A DNA stretch of 8,174 bases from CAYRTD01 sp964426915 (GTDB lineage Bacteria > Bacteroidota > Bacteroidia > Bacteroidales > GCA-2748055), in contig CAYRTD010000170.1 of assembly GCA_964426915.1 (NCBI GenBank), forward strand, positions 1-8,174, given 5' to 3'. Below the pieces are notes generated by a model. It ran no database searches, was not told where the DNA came from, and worked only from the letters and a program-made list of their open reading frames with translations. A program made the translations under genes and the position numbers. This document shows positions 1 to 5,745 of the stretch, piece after piece. Each line of letters starts with the position of its first letter. Within the stretch, counting starts at the first letter, position 1.

Positions 1-20
1 TTACAAAAAGATGTCATTAG
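1..20. repeat. 20-bp perfect inverted repeat, left copy
   Basis: The first 20 bases of the window (beginning ttacaaaaag, ending tgtcattag) are the exact reverse complement of 7951-7970. The match does not continue inward on either side; whether it extends left of base 1 cannot be seen. It is probably one copy of a dispersed intergenic repeat or the edge of a larger element. Confidence 0.75.
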
Positions 21-65
21 TAGCCTCCACCCCCGGAATACGGGGGCATAAAGCGGTAATGACAT
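11..65. repeat. Nested inverted repeat (two-tier hairpin)
   Basis: An outer 9-bp perfect inverted repeat (atgtcatta at 11-19, taatgacat at 57-65) encloses an inner GC-rich hairpin, CCCCCG at 30-35 and CGGGGG at 41-46 around a 5-base loop. The layout resembles a REP-type palindromic intergenic unit, but no second copy of the inner hairpin is visible in the window. The outer stem shares bases with the 1-20 repeat. Confidence 0.55.
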
Positions 66-143
66 ATATTTTCCACTGACTGTTAGAAGTAGCAAAGAAA
101 AAGAAGCCTACCACTACCAATTATTAGCACGGCGCGTGGGCCC

Positions 144-185
144 GCCAAAACGCCCGGCCGAGGGTTCGTTTTGGCTTGATTTTTT
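144..185 (+). terminator. Terminator-like hairpin with T-run
   Basis: A perfect 9-bp stem, gccaaaacg (144-152) with cgttttggc (167-175), encloses a GC-rich 14-base loop and is followed a few bases later by six T residues (180-185). This is the form of a Rho-independent terminator reading left to right, presumably for a gene ending left of the window. It is joined directly to a second hairpin at 187-214, so it could equally be part of a dispersed palindromic element. Confidence 0.4.
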
Positions 186-186
186 G

Positions 187-214
187 CATACTTTTTGATC
201 AAGCAAAAAGTATG
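187..214. repeat. 11-bp hairpin with loop complementary to upstream bases
   Basis: catactttttg (187-197) pairs perfectly with caaaaagtatg (204-214) around the six-base loop atcaag (198-203). That loop is itself the reverse complement of cttgat at 175-180, so either a competing stem or an H-type pseudoknot is possible. In my general recollection, similar cttgat...atcaag palindromes recur between genes in Bacteroidetes genomes; this needs a genome search. Confidence 0.5.
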
Positions 215-275
215 GGAAAATAATTATTAAACGACTGTTTATCATTGCGATAGCAAAAGTTGTCATCAGTACCGA

Positions 276-301
276 GAAGCCGCAGCGATAGCGGAGGCTT
301 C
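276..301. repeat. GC-rich intergenic hairpin
   Basis: gaagcc (276-281) pairs with ggcttc (296-301), with an inner gc/gc pairing and a GC-rich loop containing gcgatagcg. The same layout (gaagct stem, loop rich in gcgagcg) occurs at 2425-2453, suggesting both belong to one dispersed intergenic repeat family. Confidence 0.45.
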
Positions 302-305
302 GTCG

Positions 306-323
306 GGAGAGACCTCTCTCTCC
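306..323. repeat. 18-bp near-palindromic repeat, left copy
   Basis: Near-palindromic GA/CT-rich motif (ggagaga, cc, tctctctcc). Its reverse complement matches 7897-7914 at 17 of 18 positions. Together with 1-20 it forms a pair of repeats that reappear inverted and in mirrored order at the right end of the window. Confidence 0.6.
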
Positions 324-376
324 GTCAAGTCCGAAAATGCTCATCCGAAAAATCGCATCAATAACACTCAAAGGTG

Positions 377-397
377 GCAACCCGCGCTTTGGGTTGC
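377..397. promoter_or_regulatory. Leader-region hairpin upstream of the UpxY-like gene
   Basis: gcaaccc (377-383) pairs with gggttgc (391-397) around a seven-base loop, about 100 bp before the antiterminator start codon. It could lie in the 5' leader of that gene or end an upstream transcript; no T-run follows it (aataatt). UpxY-type regulators act on leader sequences of their own operons, so a structured leader would be sensible here, but no convincing TAnnTTTG promoter box was found to place the transcript start. Confidence 0.3.
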
Positions 398-495
398 AAT
401 AATTCTGGAGCCATTGCTACAAAAAACAAAAAAAAACCTCATAAAACTTCCCAGTTAAAAACATTGTTATAACTTCATATTCGAAAAAAACAACC

Positions 496-1008
496 ATGGA
501 AAAAGTCTGGTATGCTGTTTACACAAAACCCAGAAATGAGAAGAAAGTCGCTTATTTTTTTGAAAGGGACGGAGTGGATTATTATCTTCCTCTTATTCAA
601 AGAATCAAGATCTGGAGTGATCGCAAAAAGAAAGTAGATGAGCCTTTATTTTCCTCCTATATTTTTGTGCACATATCGGAAAAGGAACATCTGGCAGTAC
701 TCAAGACCCAGGGAGTTGTCAGATTTATCACCTTTGAGGGCAAAAAAGTTCCCATAAGGGATGTTCAGATCGAAGCTATACGAAAATATGCAGAGACCGG
801 TGAAGAGTTTCTGGAAAATGAAGCTGATTATTCCGTGGGAAAAAAAGTTCGTGTTGTCAGGGGAAACATGAAGGGACTTGAAGGCAGACTGGTTCAGGTG
901 CTGGGAAAACAGCGGGTCAAAGTGGAGATAGAAGCCATTGGCCAGGCGGTTTTCATCCAGATCCCGAAGGGGAATCTTGATATTGTTGGTGAGTATGACC
1001 GGGAATAG
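496..1008 (+). CDS. UpxY-family (NusG-like) transcription antiterminator
   Basis: A 170-residue NusG paralogue. The N-terminal NGN domain opens with WYAVYTKPRNEKKV (residues 5-18) and continues through PLFSSYIFVHI (50-60), the strand that is characteristic of the fold. A KOW motif follows at about 114-142, including the GNMKGLEGR turn. Family knowledge: UpxY proteins bind RNA polymerase and let it read through terminators in long exopolysaccharide operon leaders in Bacteroidetes. The length fits a specialised paralogue rather than housekeeping NusG, which would normally sit beside ribosomal protein genes. No polysaccharide gene follows; the next gene is convergent 75 bp downstream, so this copy is solitary and its target is unknown. 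The ATG at 496 puts the NGN signature at residue 5, so no other start is needed. No Shine-Dalgarno sequence is visible, as is usual in this phylum. Confidence 0.88.
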   Translation: MEKVWYAVYTKPRNEKKVAYFFERDGVDYYLPLIQRIKIWSDRKKKVDEPLFSSYIFVHISEKEHLAVLKTQGVVRFITFEGKKVPIRDVQIEAIRKYAETGEEFLENEADYSVGKKVRVVRGNMKGLEGRLVQVLGKQRVKVEIEAIGQAVFIQIPKGNLDIVGEYDRE

Positions 1009-1030
1009 TGGAATGGGGGATCCAGGAATC

Positions 1031-1047
1031 ATAGGTTTATGGGTTTA
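1031..1047 (-). repeat. Isolated two-unit copy of the ATAAACCY repeat
   Basis: The top strand reads ataggtttatgggttta, the reverse complement of two consecutive units of the large octamer array at 2522-2739. It lies in the 74-bp gap between the two convergent genes and is in opposite orientation to the main array. Confidence 0.6.
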
Positions 1048-1082
1048 CGGTTGCTGAGGGGAGGTTTAGAAGGTGACACTGA

Positions 1083-2210
1083 TCACCAATCAATGATTAC
1101 CGATTCACCCTCCCCAACAATCAACTTCCCACTCCCCAGAATCTGCGATTTACTGTTCCTCAAAACCATCACATAAACACCAGAACTAATTCCATTTACT
1201 GAAATCAGAGCTTCTTTTTCAGATCTGATCAATACCCCTTTCTCTGAATAAATCTCTGCTTTATGGAAATCTTCATGCATGATACGAAAAAAGCGGGAAA
1301 CGGGATTTGGGTATATGCTTCCGGATAGATCGGTAATCCCGGTAATTCCTGAAAGCTCTTCCATAACAAGCCTAAGCAACCCAGAGGATCCAAAAAAACT
1401 TTGTTCAGAAGTGAAATAGTATTCATTACTATTCATGACTGTGATGGCTTCCACCTGGATGGATATTCCCGTGGGAAGGTTGATGGGTTTCCTGTCGGTC
1501 GTTCCGCTGGCAAGAACACTGCCATCAAAATCTTTTACACTAATAATAAAAGGCGTTGTAAAATTATAACCAATCAACATTACATTTTCTGATGCGGTAT
1601 TATAGGTGGCACCGGTGATGAGTCCATCGCTATTGAGGGTGGCGAGCTTATTAGCTGTATATGAGCCTGGTTTTGAAGGCAGGGAGTAAACTACACTTTT
1701 TTTATCCAGCCATCTTTTGGAAAAGATGTAAAGACTATCACTTAAGGAGATCAATGCCTCGGCATCGAAGTTGGTAGAGTTTTGTCCGGTGGTGAAATCG
1801 GTCTGGTCAGGATAACTGAAATTGATTGTTTCTGCACTGACCTCATTTGTTTCAGTATTTGTGTAGTCTGAGATTGAGATGCGGTATATTTTCAGATCTG
1901 TCCGTGAACCACTGTTATTCCCGAAATCGCCAATATAAATGTAAGTGTCATCATTGCAGATGTCTTCCCAGTCAACATGACTTGCATTATTCACAGTCAC
2001 CGTTCTTACCACATTCCCGGTAAGACTGTCGATTTCGTACAATACCGGATCATCTCCCGAATCATTATGAGTAATGATCTTACCATCAAGATAAATAAGA
2101 CCTGAACTTTCCTGAACAGTATTTTCCAGGGTGGAAAGCAATGTTACCTGCTGGGAGAAAAGGGGAAGGGAAAATGCGATAACGGGAATTAAGAGTTTGA
2201 GGGCTTTCAT
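1083..2210 (-). CDS. Secreted beta-propeller-like protein with T9SS sorting domain
   Basis: A 375-residue protein. Residues 1-19 form a signal peptide (charged KALK start, hydrophobic core, cleavage probably after LFS19). The body carries spaced acidic motifs: ESSG (34-37), HNDSGDDP (48-55), DWED (80-83), GDFGNN (94-99), FDAEA (148-152) and FSKRW (163-167). I associate this pattern with secreted SMP-30/gluconolactonase- or phytase-like propellers, but no enzyme activity can be assigned. The C-terminus has a type A T9SS sorting domain: YPNPV at 300-304, SSGVYVMVL at 342-350 and KLIV at 362-365. Family knowledge: this domain sends the protein across the outer membrane and is then removed, giving a surface-attached or released product. 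Oddity: ten residues (GEGESVIIDW) follow KLIV, where such domains usually end within a few residues. The gene appears monocistronic, converging on the antiterminator gene. Confidence 0.8.
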   Translation of the reverse strand: MKALKLLIPVIAFSLPLFSQQVTLLSTLENTVQESSGLIYLDGKIITHNDSGDDPVLYEIDSLTGNVVRTVTVNNASHVDWEDICNDDTYIYIGDFGNNSGSRTDLKIYRISISDYTNTETNEVSAETINFSYPDQTDFTTGQNSTNFDAEALISLSDSLYIFSKRWLDKKSVVYSLPSKPGSYTANKLATLNSDGLITGATYNTASENVMLIGYNFTTPFIISVKDFDGSVLASGTTDRKPINLPTGISIQVEAITVMNSNEYYFTSEQSFFGSSGLLRLVMEELSGITGITDLSGSIYPNPVSRFFRIMHEDFHKAEIYSEKGVLIRSEKEALISVNGISSGVYVMVLRNSKSQILGSGKLIVGEGESVIIDW

Positions 2211-2229
2211 GTTAGGGCGGTTTTGTGAT

Positions 2230-2237
2230 CAAATTTA
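2230..2237 (-). promoter_or_regulatory. Bacteroidetes-type -7 box of the T9SS-protein gene
   Basis: Read on the minus strand the bases are TAAATTTG, matching the TAnnTTTG -7 consensus of the Bacteroidetes housekeeping sigma factor. It lies 20 bp upstream of the ATG, implying a 5' leader of only about 10-15 bases. No clear TTTG -33 element is seen at the expected distance. Confidence 0.5.
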
Positions 2238-2306
2238 AGACATTTTGGTCTGAATAATAATGTTTATAACGAATTTTTGGAGGAAAGGTTAGGGGGATGT
2301 GTGTAG

Positions 2307-2386
2307 AGTCCCACTACCACGGGTGGAGGGAGTAGAAAAATAAAGGCCCAAAGGCCTCCATTTTCCCCCTCACTCCACCCGGGACT
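2307..2386. repeat. 80-bp imperfect palindrome
   Basis: Nested inverted repeats: agtccc (2307-2312) with gggact (2381-2386), cgggtggag (2320-2328) with ctccacccg (2373-2381), and a terminal hairpin aggcc (2344-2348) with ggcct (2353-2357) around caaa. The intervening bases are also largely complementary; the left arm carries an 8-base insertion, actaccac, after agtccc. It could form a long hairpin or cruciform and resembles a non-autonomous palindromic element. No second copy is visible in the window. Confidence 0.6.
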
Positions 2387-2424
2387 ATTCCAGTTTGACC
2401 ACTGTACCTCCGTACGCTGTCGCA

Positions 2425-2453
2425 GAAGCTTTCCGCGAGCGTAGAGTAGCTTC
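2425..2453. repeat. GC-rich intergenic hairpin
   Basis: gaagct (2425-2430) pairs with agcttc (2448-2453) around a GC-rich loop containing ccgcgagcg. It is similar in layout to the hairpin at 276-301. The following bases to about 2520 are markedly GC-rich compared with the surroundings and contain no gene I can recognise. Confidence 0.4.
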
Positions 2454-2521
2454 AGCGCAAGCGTAAGGCTATGGCCGCCGGTGACCGACGCGAGGGCCCG
2501 TGCAATGGCAGGCGGGAACCC

Positions 2522-2739
2522 ATAAACCTATAAACCCATAAACCTATAAACCATAAACCTATAAACCCATAAACCTATAAACCTATAAACCTATAAACCC
2601 ATAAACCTGTAAACCATAAACCATAAACCTATAAACCATAAACCTATAAACCCATAAACCTATAAACCCATAAACCCATAAACCCATAAACCTATAAACC
2701 CATAAACCTATAAACCTATAAACCCATAAACCCATAAAC
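2522..2739. repeat. Telomere-like octamer tandem array (ATAAACCY)n
   Basis: A 218-bp array of 27 full units plus a final partial ATAAAC. Twenty-three units are 8 bases long, ATAAACCT or ATAAACCC; four are 7 bases, lacking the final base, one of these starting with G. C- and T-ending units are mixed without a simple higher-order order. The minus strand reads GGTTTATR repeats, so it has GG or GGG runs every 8 bases and could form two-layer G-quadruplexes (inference). Stop codons recur through the array, so it is non-coding. Variable unit length suggests replication slippage. It is not a CRISPR array: there are no spacers. Confidence 0.95.
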
Positions 2740-2762
2740 AATTAATCCACCGTCACCCACCC

Positions 2763-2798
2763 AACTGAATAACTGCACAACTGCAAAACTGCCCAACT
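2763..2798. repeat. Short octamer array (AACTGNNN)n
   Basis: Four consecutive 8-base units aactgaat, aactgcac, aactgcaa and aactgccc, then a partial aact. Bases 1-5 are invariant while 6-8 vary. It has the same 8-base period as the larger array 24 bp to the left but an unrelated sequence. It lies just past the stop codon of the universal stress protein gene. Confidence 0.75.
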
Positions 2799-2809
2799 TC
2801 CCCCTATTT

Positions 2810-3649
2810 TCAATTCCCATACATAAACTGCCCAACCTTCGAAAAGCTCGCCTTGGGATTTACCACCATGATGGGGATCTTGTAAGGGTTTGCCATGATG
2901 TACTGCTCGGGGGCGCCAAAAAGATAATCGAACATGGTGATGTGTTTGGTAGTGGTGATCAGAACCATGTCGGAATTTACTTTTTTGGCGAAATTCATCA
3001 TTTCCTTGTTGAAGTTTCCTTTTTTACGTGAGGTGTGGATCTCATAATCCAGGTTATTCTGGATGAGGAAGCGGATTGCGAAGTTCAGATTTACATTTAC
3101 TTTCCTGGCAAGGGATTTATCCATAATGGGCGATTTGAAAAGATATATCCGGGTATTGAAATATTTACCCATGTAGATCGCCCATTGCAGCTTTTCTTTG
3201 CTTTCCGATTTGAAGTCGATGGGAAAAACAATATTTGAAAAGCCATTCATATTTTCAGGGGGTTGCTGCACAACTACGAAAGGTGTGGGTGATCCGATTA
3301 TGACCCGGAGGGCGTAGCTGCCAAAGTATTTTTGACTTCCTTTCATCCCGTGGGTGCCCATAACCACCATGGCTATGTTTCCCTTATCGGTGGTGTATCT
3401 GGATATCTGGTTGAAGATCTTTCCTTTCAGCAATACGGATTCTACCGGTAAATTATGTTCCGTGGTGAGTCGTACAACATCTTTCTTTAATTTTTCTTCT
3501 GCCAGGTTTATATCATCTTCTTCCTTTACTACATGAAGCAACCGGATGTTATGCTCAACTGTTCTGGTTATTTTTAATGCATGAAGAAATGCGTTTTCTG
3601 AAACCTGTGTAAAATCCCATGTAACCAGAAGGGTTTTTTTTTCTTTCAC
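2810..3649 (-). CDS. Tandem-domain universal stress protein (UspA family)
   Basis: A 279-residue cytoplasmic protein made of two consecutive USP domains, about 1-130 and 136-268. Domain 1 has the expected early aspartate (D12 in VTWDFTQ) and a nucleotide-binding loop GTHG (98-101) followed by GS (110-111). The spacing between the second and third glycines is 8 residues where the classical ATP-binding motif has 9. Domain 2 keeps the early aspartate (D145 in FPIDFKS) and the last strand (IPIMVVNP, 258-265), but its glycine loop is replaced by ITTTKHITMF. Nucleotide binding is therefore expected, if at all, in domain 1; the second domain is probably structural. The start is GTG at 3649, directly preceded by an in-frame TAA, so the protein cannot extend further. 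The specific stress or partner is unknown. It is transcribed divergently from asnS. Confidence 0.85.
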   Translation of the reverse strand: MKEKKTLLVTWDFTQVSENAFLHALKITRTVEHNIRLLHVVKEEDDINLAEEKLKKDVVRLTTEHNLPVESVLLKGKIFNQISRYTTDKGNIAMVVMGTHGMKGSQKYFGSYALRVIIGSPTPFVVVQQPPENMNGFSNIVFPIDFKSESKEKLQWAIYMGKYFNTRIYLFKSPIMDKSLARKVNVNLNFAIRFLIQNNLDYEIHTSRKKGNFNKEMMNFAKKVNSDMVLITTTKHITMFDYLFGAPEQYIMANPYKIPIMVVNPKASFSKVGQFMYGN

Positions 3650-3660
3650 TTAGTCTGTTT

Positions 3661-3687
3661 TAAAATTATATGATTTGTCATTTACAA
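3661..3687 (-). promoter_or_regulatory. Putative promoter of the universal stress protein gene
   Basis: On the minus strand TTG (3687-3685) is followed after 16 bases by TAATTTTA (3668-3661), an imperfect fit to the Bacteroidetes TTTG/TAnnTTTG pair. The -7 box ends 11 bases before the GTG, implying a very short leader. The match is partial, so this is tentative. Confidence 0.3.
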
Positions 3688-3948
3688 CTATGGGAGCAGA
3701 ACGATTATCATAACGGTTGTCCTTGCTGCCTTCCCCAATTTTTAAATGATTCTTTATTGCAGGAAATTACAATTCTCCTGAACATTTTCATTTCAAAGTT
3801 AATTACAAACCGGATTAAATCATAGTTTTTTTATTTATTAATGTGAGTCATTTTCCAGCAAAGACATTTCACCCGTGTAACATTTTCCTGCCGGTATGGT
3901 GATATTTGAGGACTACTTTGCTATTTTCCCTTTTAAACAACTTTCTCC
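3688..3948. other. Divergent intergenic region, no gene seen
   Basis: AT-rich spacer between the divergently transcribed stress-protein and asnS genes, with no credible ORF or RNA gene. One imperfect palindrome at 3700-3718 pairs 7 of 9 positions around a central C (core ttat-c-ataa, ends aac and gtt). It lies about 50 bp upstream of the stress-protein gene and could be an operator for it; no repressor gene is nearby to support that. Confidence 0.4.
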
Positions 3949-3983
3949 TTTGAAAGTATTTGTTACTATTTTTTCTATTTTTG
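3949..3983 (+). promoter_or_regulatory. Putative asnS promoter
   Basis: TATTTTTG at 3976-3983 fits the TAnnTTTG -7 consensus, and TTTG at 3949-3952 is a possible -33 element, although the 23-base spacer is slightly longer than the usual 19-21. Transcription would start near 3990. That places the promoter inside the coding extension that a TTG start at 3960 would imply, arguing for a start at 3999 or 4008. Confidence 0.5.
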
Positions 3984-4007
3984 TGGAGAATAAAATTTAT
4001 GATATTA

Positions 4008-5405
4008 ATGAGGACAGAAACCAAAGCAAGAATAAAAGATCTGATCACTGGAGACAATTTTGACCATGACGTGCAAATAAAGGGATGGGTGCGTACAAAG
4101 CGCGGAAATAAGAATGTTGCATTTATTGCGGTGAACGATGGTTCGACCATTCATAACATTCAGGTAGTGGTTGATGTTCCTGCCTTTGATGAAGAATTGT
4201 TGCGAAAAATTTCAACCGGTGCCAGTGTCGGTGTAAAGGGAAAACTGGTGAAGTCTGAAGGGAAAGGACAAACGGTCGAGATTCGGGCCTCTGAAATAGA
4301 GCTTTACGGAGAATCGGATCCGGAAACTTATCCCTTACAGAAAAAAGGTCATTCCATGGAATTTCTGCGTGAGATCGCACATTTGCGTTTCCGCACCAAT
4401 ACCTTCGGTGCTGTTTTCCGTATCCGGCATGCTCTGGCATTTGCCGTTCATCAGTACTTTAATGATCTGGGTTATTTTTATCTGCACTCACCCATTATTA
4501 CCTCTTCCGATGCTGAAGGGGCAGGAGAGATGTTTCATGTTACCACATTCGATCCGGGAAATGCACCGAAAAACGATAAGGGTGAAGTAGATTATTCCAA
4601 AGATTTTTTCGCCCGCCCCACAAATCTTACCGTCTCTGGTCAGCTTGAGGCTGAACTCGCTGCTCTTGCACTTGGAGGTGTCTATACTTTCGGACCTACC
4701 TTCAGGGCTGAAAATTCCAATACTCCGCGACATCTTGCTGAATTCTGGATGATAGAACCTGAGGTAGCTTTTCATGATATTCATGATAATATGGACCTCG
4801 CGGAGGATTTTCTGAAATATCTGATTAATTACGCACTTGAAAATTGCCAGGATGATCTTGAATTCCTTAATAAAATGTTTGACAAAGAGCTCATTGAACG
4901 TCTTCGGTTCGTTGTTGAAAATGAGTTTGTGAGAATGGCTTATACCGGGGCCATTGATATATTAAAGGACTCAGGACAGAAATTTGAATTTCCTGTTGAA
5001 TGGGGACTCGATCTGCAGGCCGAACACGAAAGATACCTGGTGGAAAAGCATTTTAAAAAGCCCGTTATCCTGACTGATTATCCTATGGCTATTAAAGCTT
5101 TTTATATGAAGCAGAATGATGACGGGAAAACAGTGCGCGCCATGGATGTTCTTTTCCCGAAGATCGGTGAGATCATAGGCGGATCGCAGCGAGAGGAAGA
5201 ATACGATAAACTGGTACGAAGAATCAGGGAGTTGAATTTGCCGGAAGAAGATCTCTGGTGGTTTCTGGATACAAGGAAATTCGGAACTGTTGAGCATGCA
5301 GGCTTCGGGCTTGGCTTTGAAAGGCTTGTGCAGTTTGTTACCGGTATGGGAAATATCAGGGATGTAATTCCTTTTCCCAGAGCTCCGAGAAATGCAGAGT
5401 TTTAG
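4008..5405 (+). CDS. asnS: Asparagine--tRNA ligase (asparaginyl-tRNA synthetase)
   Basis: A 465-residue class IIb aminoacyl-tRNA synthetase that charges tRNA-Asn with asparagine using ATP in the cytoplasm. The N-terminal OB-fold that reads the anticodon spans about 20-105 (VQIKGWVRTKRGNKNVAFI begins at 22). The catalytic domain begins near HSMEFLREIAHLR (115). Motif 2 is FRAE at 232-235, followed by the asparagine/aspartate-family segment NSNTPRHLAEFWMIEPE; motif 3 is GFGLGFERL at 432-440. The wording closely follows AsnS of Bacteroides as I recall it, including QKKGHSMEFLREIAHLR and the end RNA-F, so Asn rather than Asp specificity is well supported. Start choice: an in-frame ATG at 3999 would add three residues and a TTG at 3960 sixteen; 4008 best matches family length, and the -7 box at 3976 excludes 3960. 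It is transcribed separately from rpoN, which starts 340 bp downstream. Confidence 0.97.
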   Translation: MRTETKARIKDLITGDNFDHDVQIKGWVRTKRGNKNVAFIAVNDGSTIHNIQVVVDVPAFDEELLRKISTGASVGVKGKLVKSEGKGQTVEIRASEIELYGESDPETYPLQKKGHSMEFLREIAHLRFRTNTFGAVFRIRHALAFAVHQYFNDLGYFYLHSPIITSSDAEGAGEMFHVTTFDPGNAPKNDKGEVDYSKDFFARPTNLTVSGQLEAELAALALGGVYTFGPTFRAENSNTPRHLAEFWMIEPEVAFHDIHDNMDLAEDFLKYLINYALENCQDDLEFLNKMFDKELIERLRFVVENEFVRMAYTGAIDILKDSGQKFEFPVEWGLDLQAEHERYLVEKHFKKPVILTDYPMAIKAFYMKQNDDGKTVRAMDVLFPKIGEIIGGSQREEEYDKLVRRIRELNLPEEDLWWFLDTRKFGTVEHAGFGLGFERLVQFVTGMGNIRDVIPFPRAPRNAEF

Positions 5406-5496
5406 GTATAGAGTATAGGAAAATTTAAAAGGAAACATTAGATTTATAGTAATTATCCAGGTAGCATAAAACTTATGAATGAATTAAGAAATAACG

Positions 5497-5654
5497 AGGT
5501 TGTCCAAAAGTGTTTATTCGTTTTGGGTTACTTACAAATTGAAAGTATCCCTTCGTTTGCCCCACCCAAACCCTCCCCCAGGGTGGGGCAGGAAGGAGGA
5601 ATGCTTTCAGGTTGTAAGTTCTTATTAAAAGTTAAAATACTTATTAGATAACCT
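5497..5654. mobile_element. 158-bp palindromic MITE-like element
   Basis: Two arms of about 71-74 bp (5497-5567 and 5581-5654) are inverted copies around a 13-base loop, aaaccctccccca (5568-5580). The inner 10 bp are perfect (tgccccaccc with gggtggggca); the outer parts match at the ends (aggtt/aacct, acttacaa/ttgtaagt) but have drifted in the middle of the left arm. The right arm matches 8053-8124, in reverse complement, at about 65 of 74 aligned columns by hand count. TAAC occurs just outside both ends (5492-5495 and 5655-5658), a possible 4-bp target duplication. The element has no transposase, so any movement would need one supplied elsewhere. Its stem could also stop transcription from asnS. 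A 58-codon ORF crosses it and is regarded as spurious. Confidence 0.65.
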
Positions 5655-5662
5655 TAACTTTG
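5655..5662 (+). promoter_or_regulatory. -7 box of the rpoN promoter
   Basis: TAACTTTG matches TAnnTTTG and starts at the base immediately after the palindromic element ends. No clear TTTG lies 19-21 bases upstream, where the sequence is AT-rich element DNA. The predicted leader before the rpoN ATG is roughly 75 bases, AT-rich and without obvious structure. Confidence 0.45.
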
Positions 5663-5745
5663 TATTTCAATAAGGTGTAATTTTAAAAAATATTAAGTAC
5701 CAGATTAGTTACAATTTATACGGATAGATTCATATATATAAAGAG

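Noticed and set aside
114..380. 88-codon ORF on the minus strand
   Set aside because: It runs through the hairpins and repeats of the left intergenic region, resembles no family I know and has an unlikely composition; its openness is explained by the repeat DNA.
375..397. Possible sigma-54 -24/-12 promoter (tggcaa... near 375) before the antiterminator gene
   Set aside because: The spacing required between the GG and GC elements is not met, and the bases are better explained by the hairpin at 377-397.
646..1032. 128-codon minus-strand ORF overlapping the antiterminator gene
   Set aside because: It is the antisense shadow of a clearly recognisable NGN/KOW protein, and its own translation has no recognisable domain.
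2522..2798. CRISPR array
   Set aside because: The repeats are 8 bases long and directly abutting, with no unique spacers and no cas genes nearby.
3960..4007. Upstream TTG (3960) or ATG (3999) start for asnS
   Set aside because: The TTG extension covers the putative -7 box and encodes a run of hydrophobic residues absent from the family. ATG 3999 cannot be excluded but 4008 better matches the usual N-terminus.
5475..5651. 58-codon ORF on the plus strand between asnS and rpoN, starting at ATG 5475
   Set aside because: Almost all of it is the palindromic element; its proline/glycine-rich middle is simply the translated loop and stems. I found no sign of a conserved small protein.
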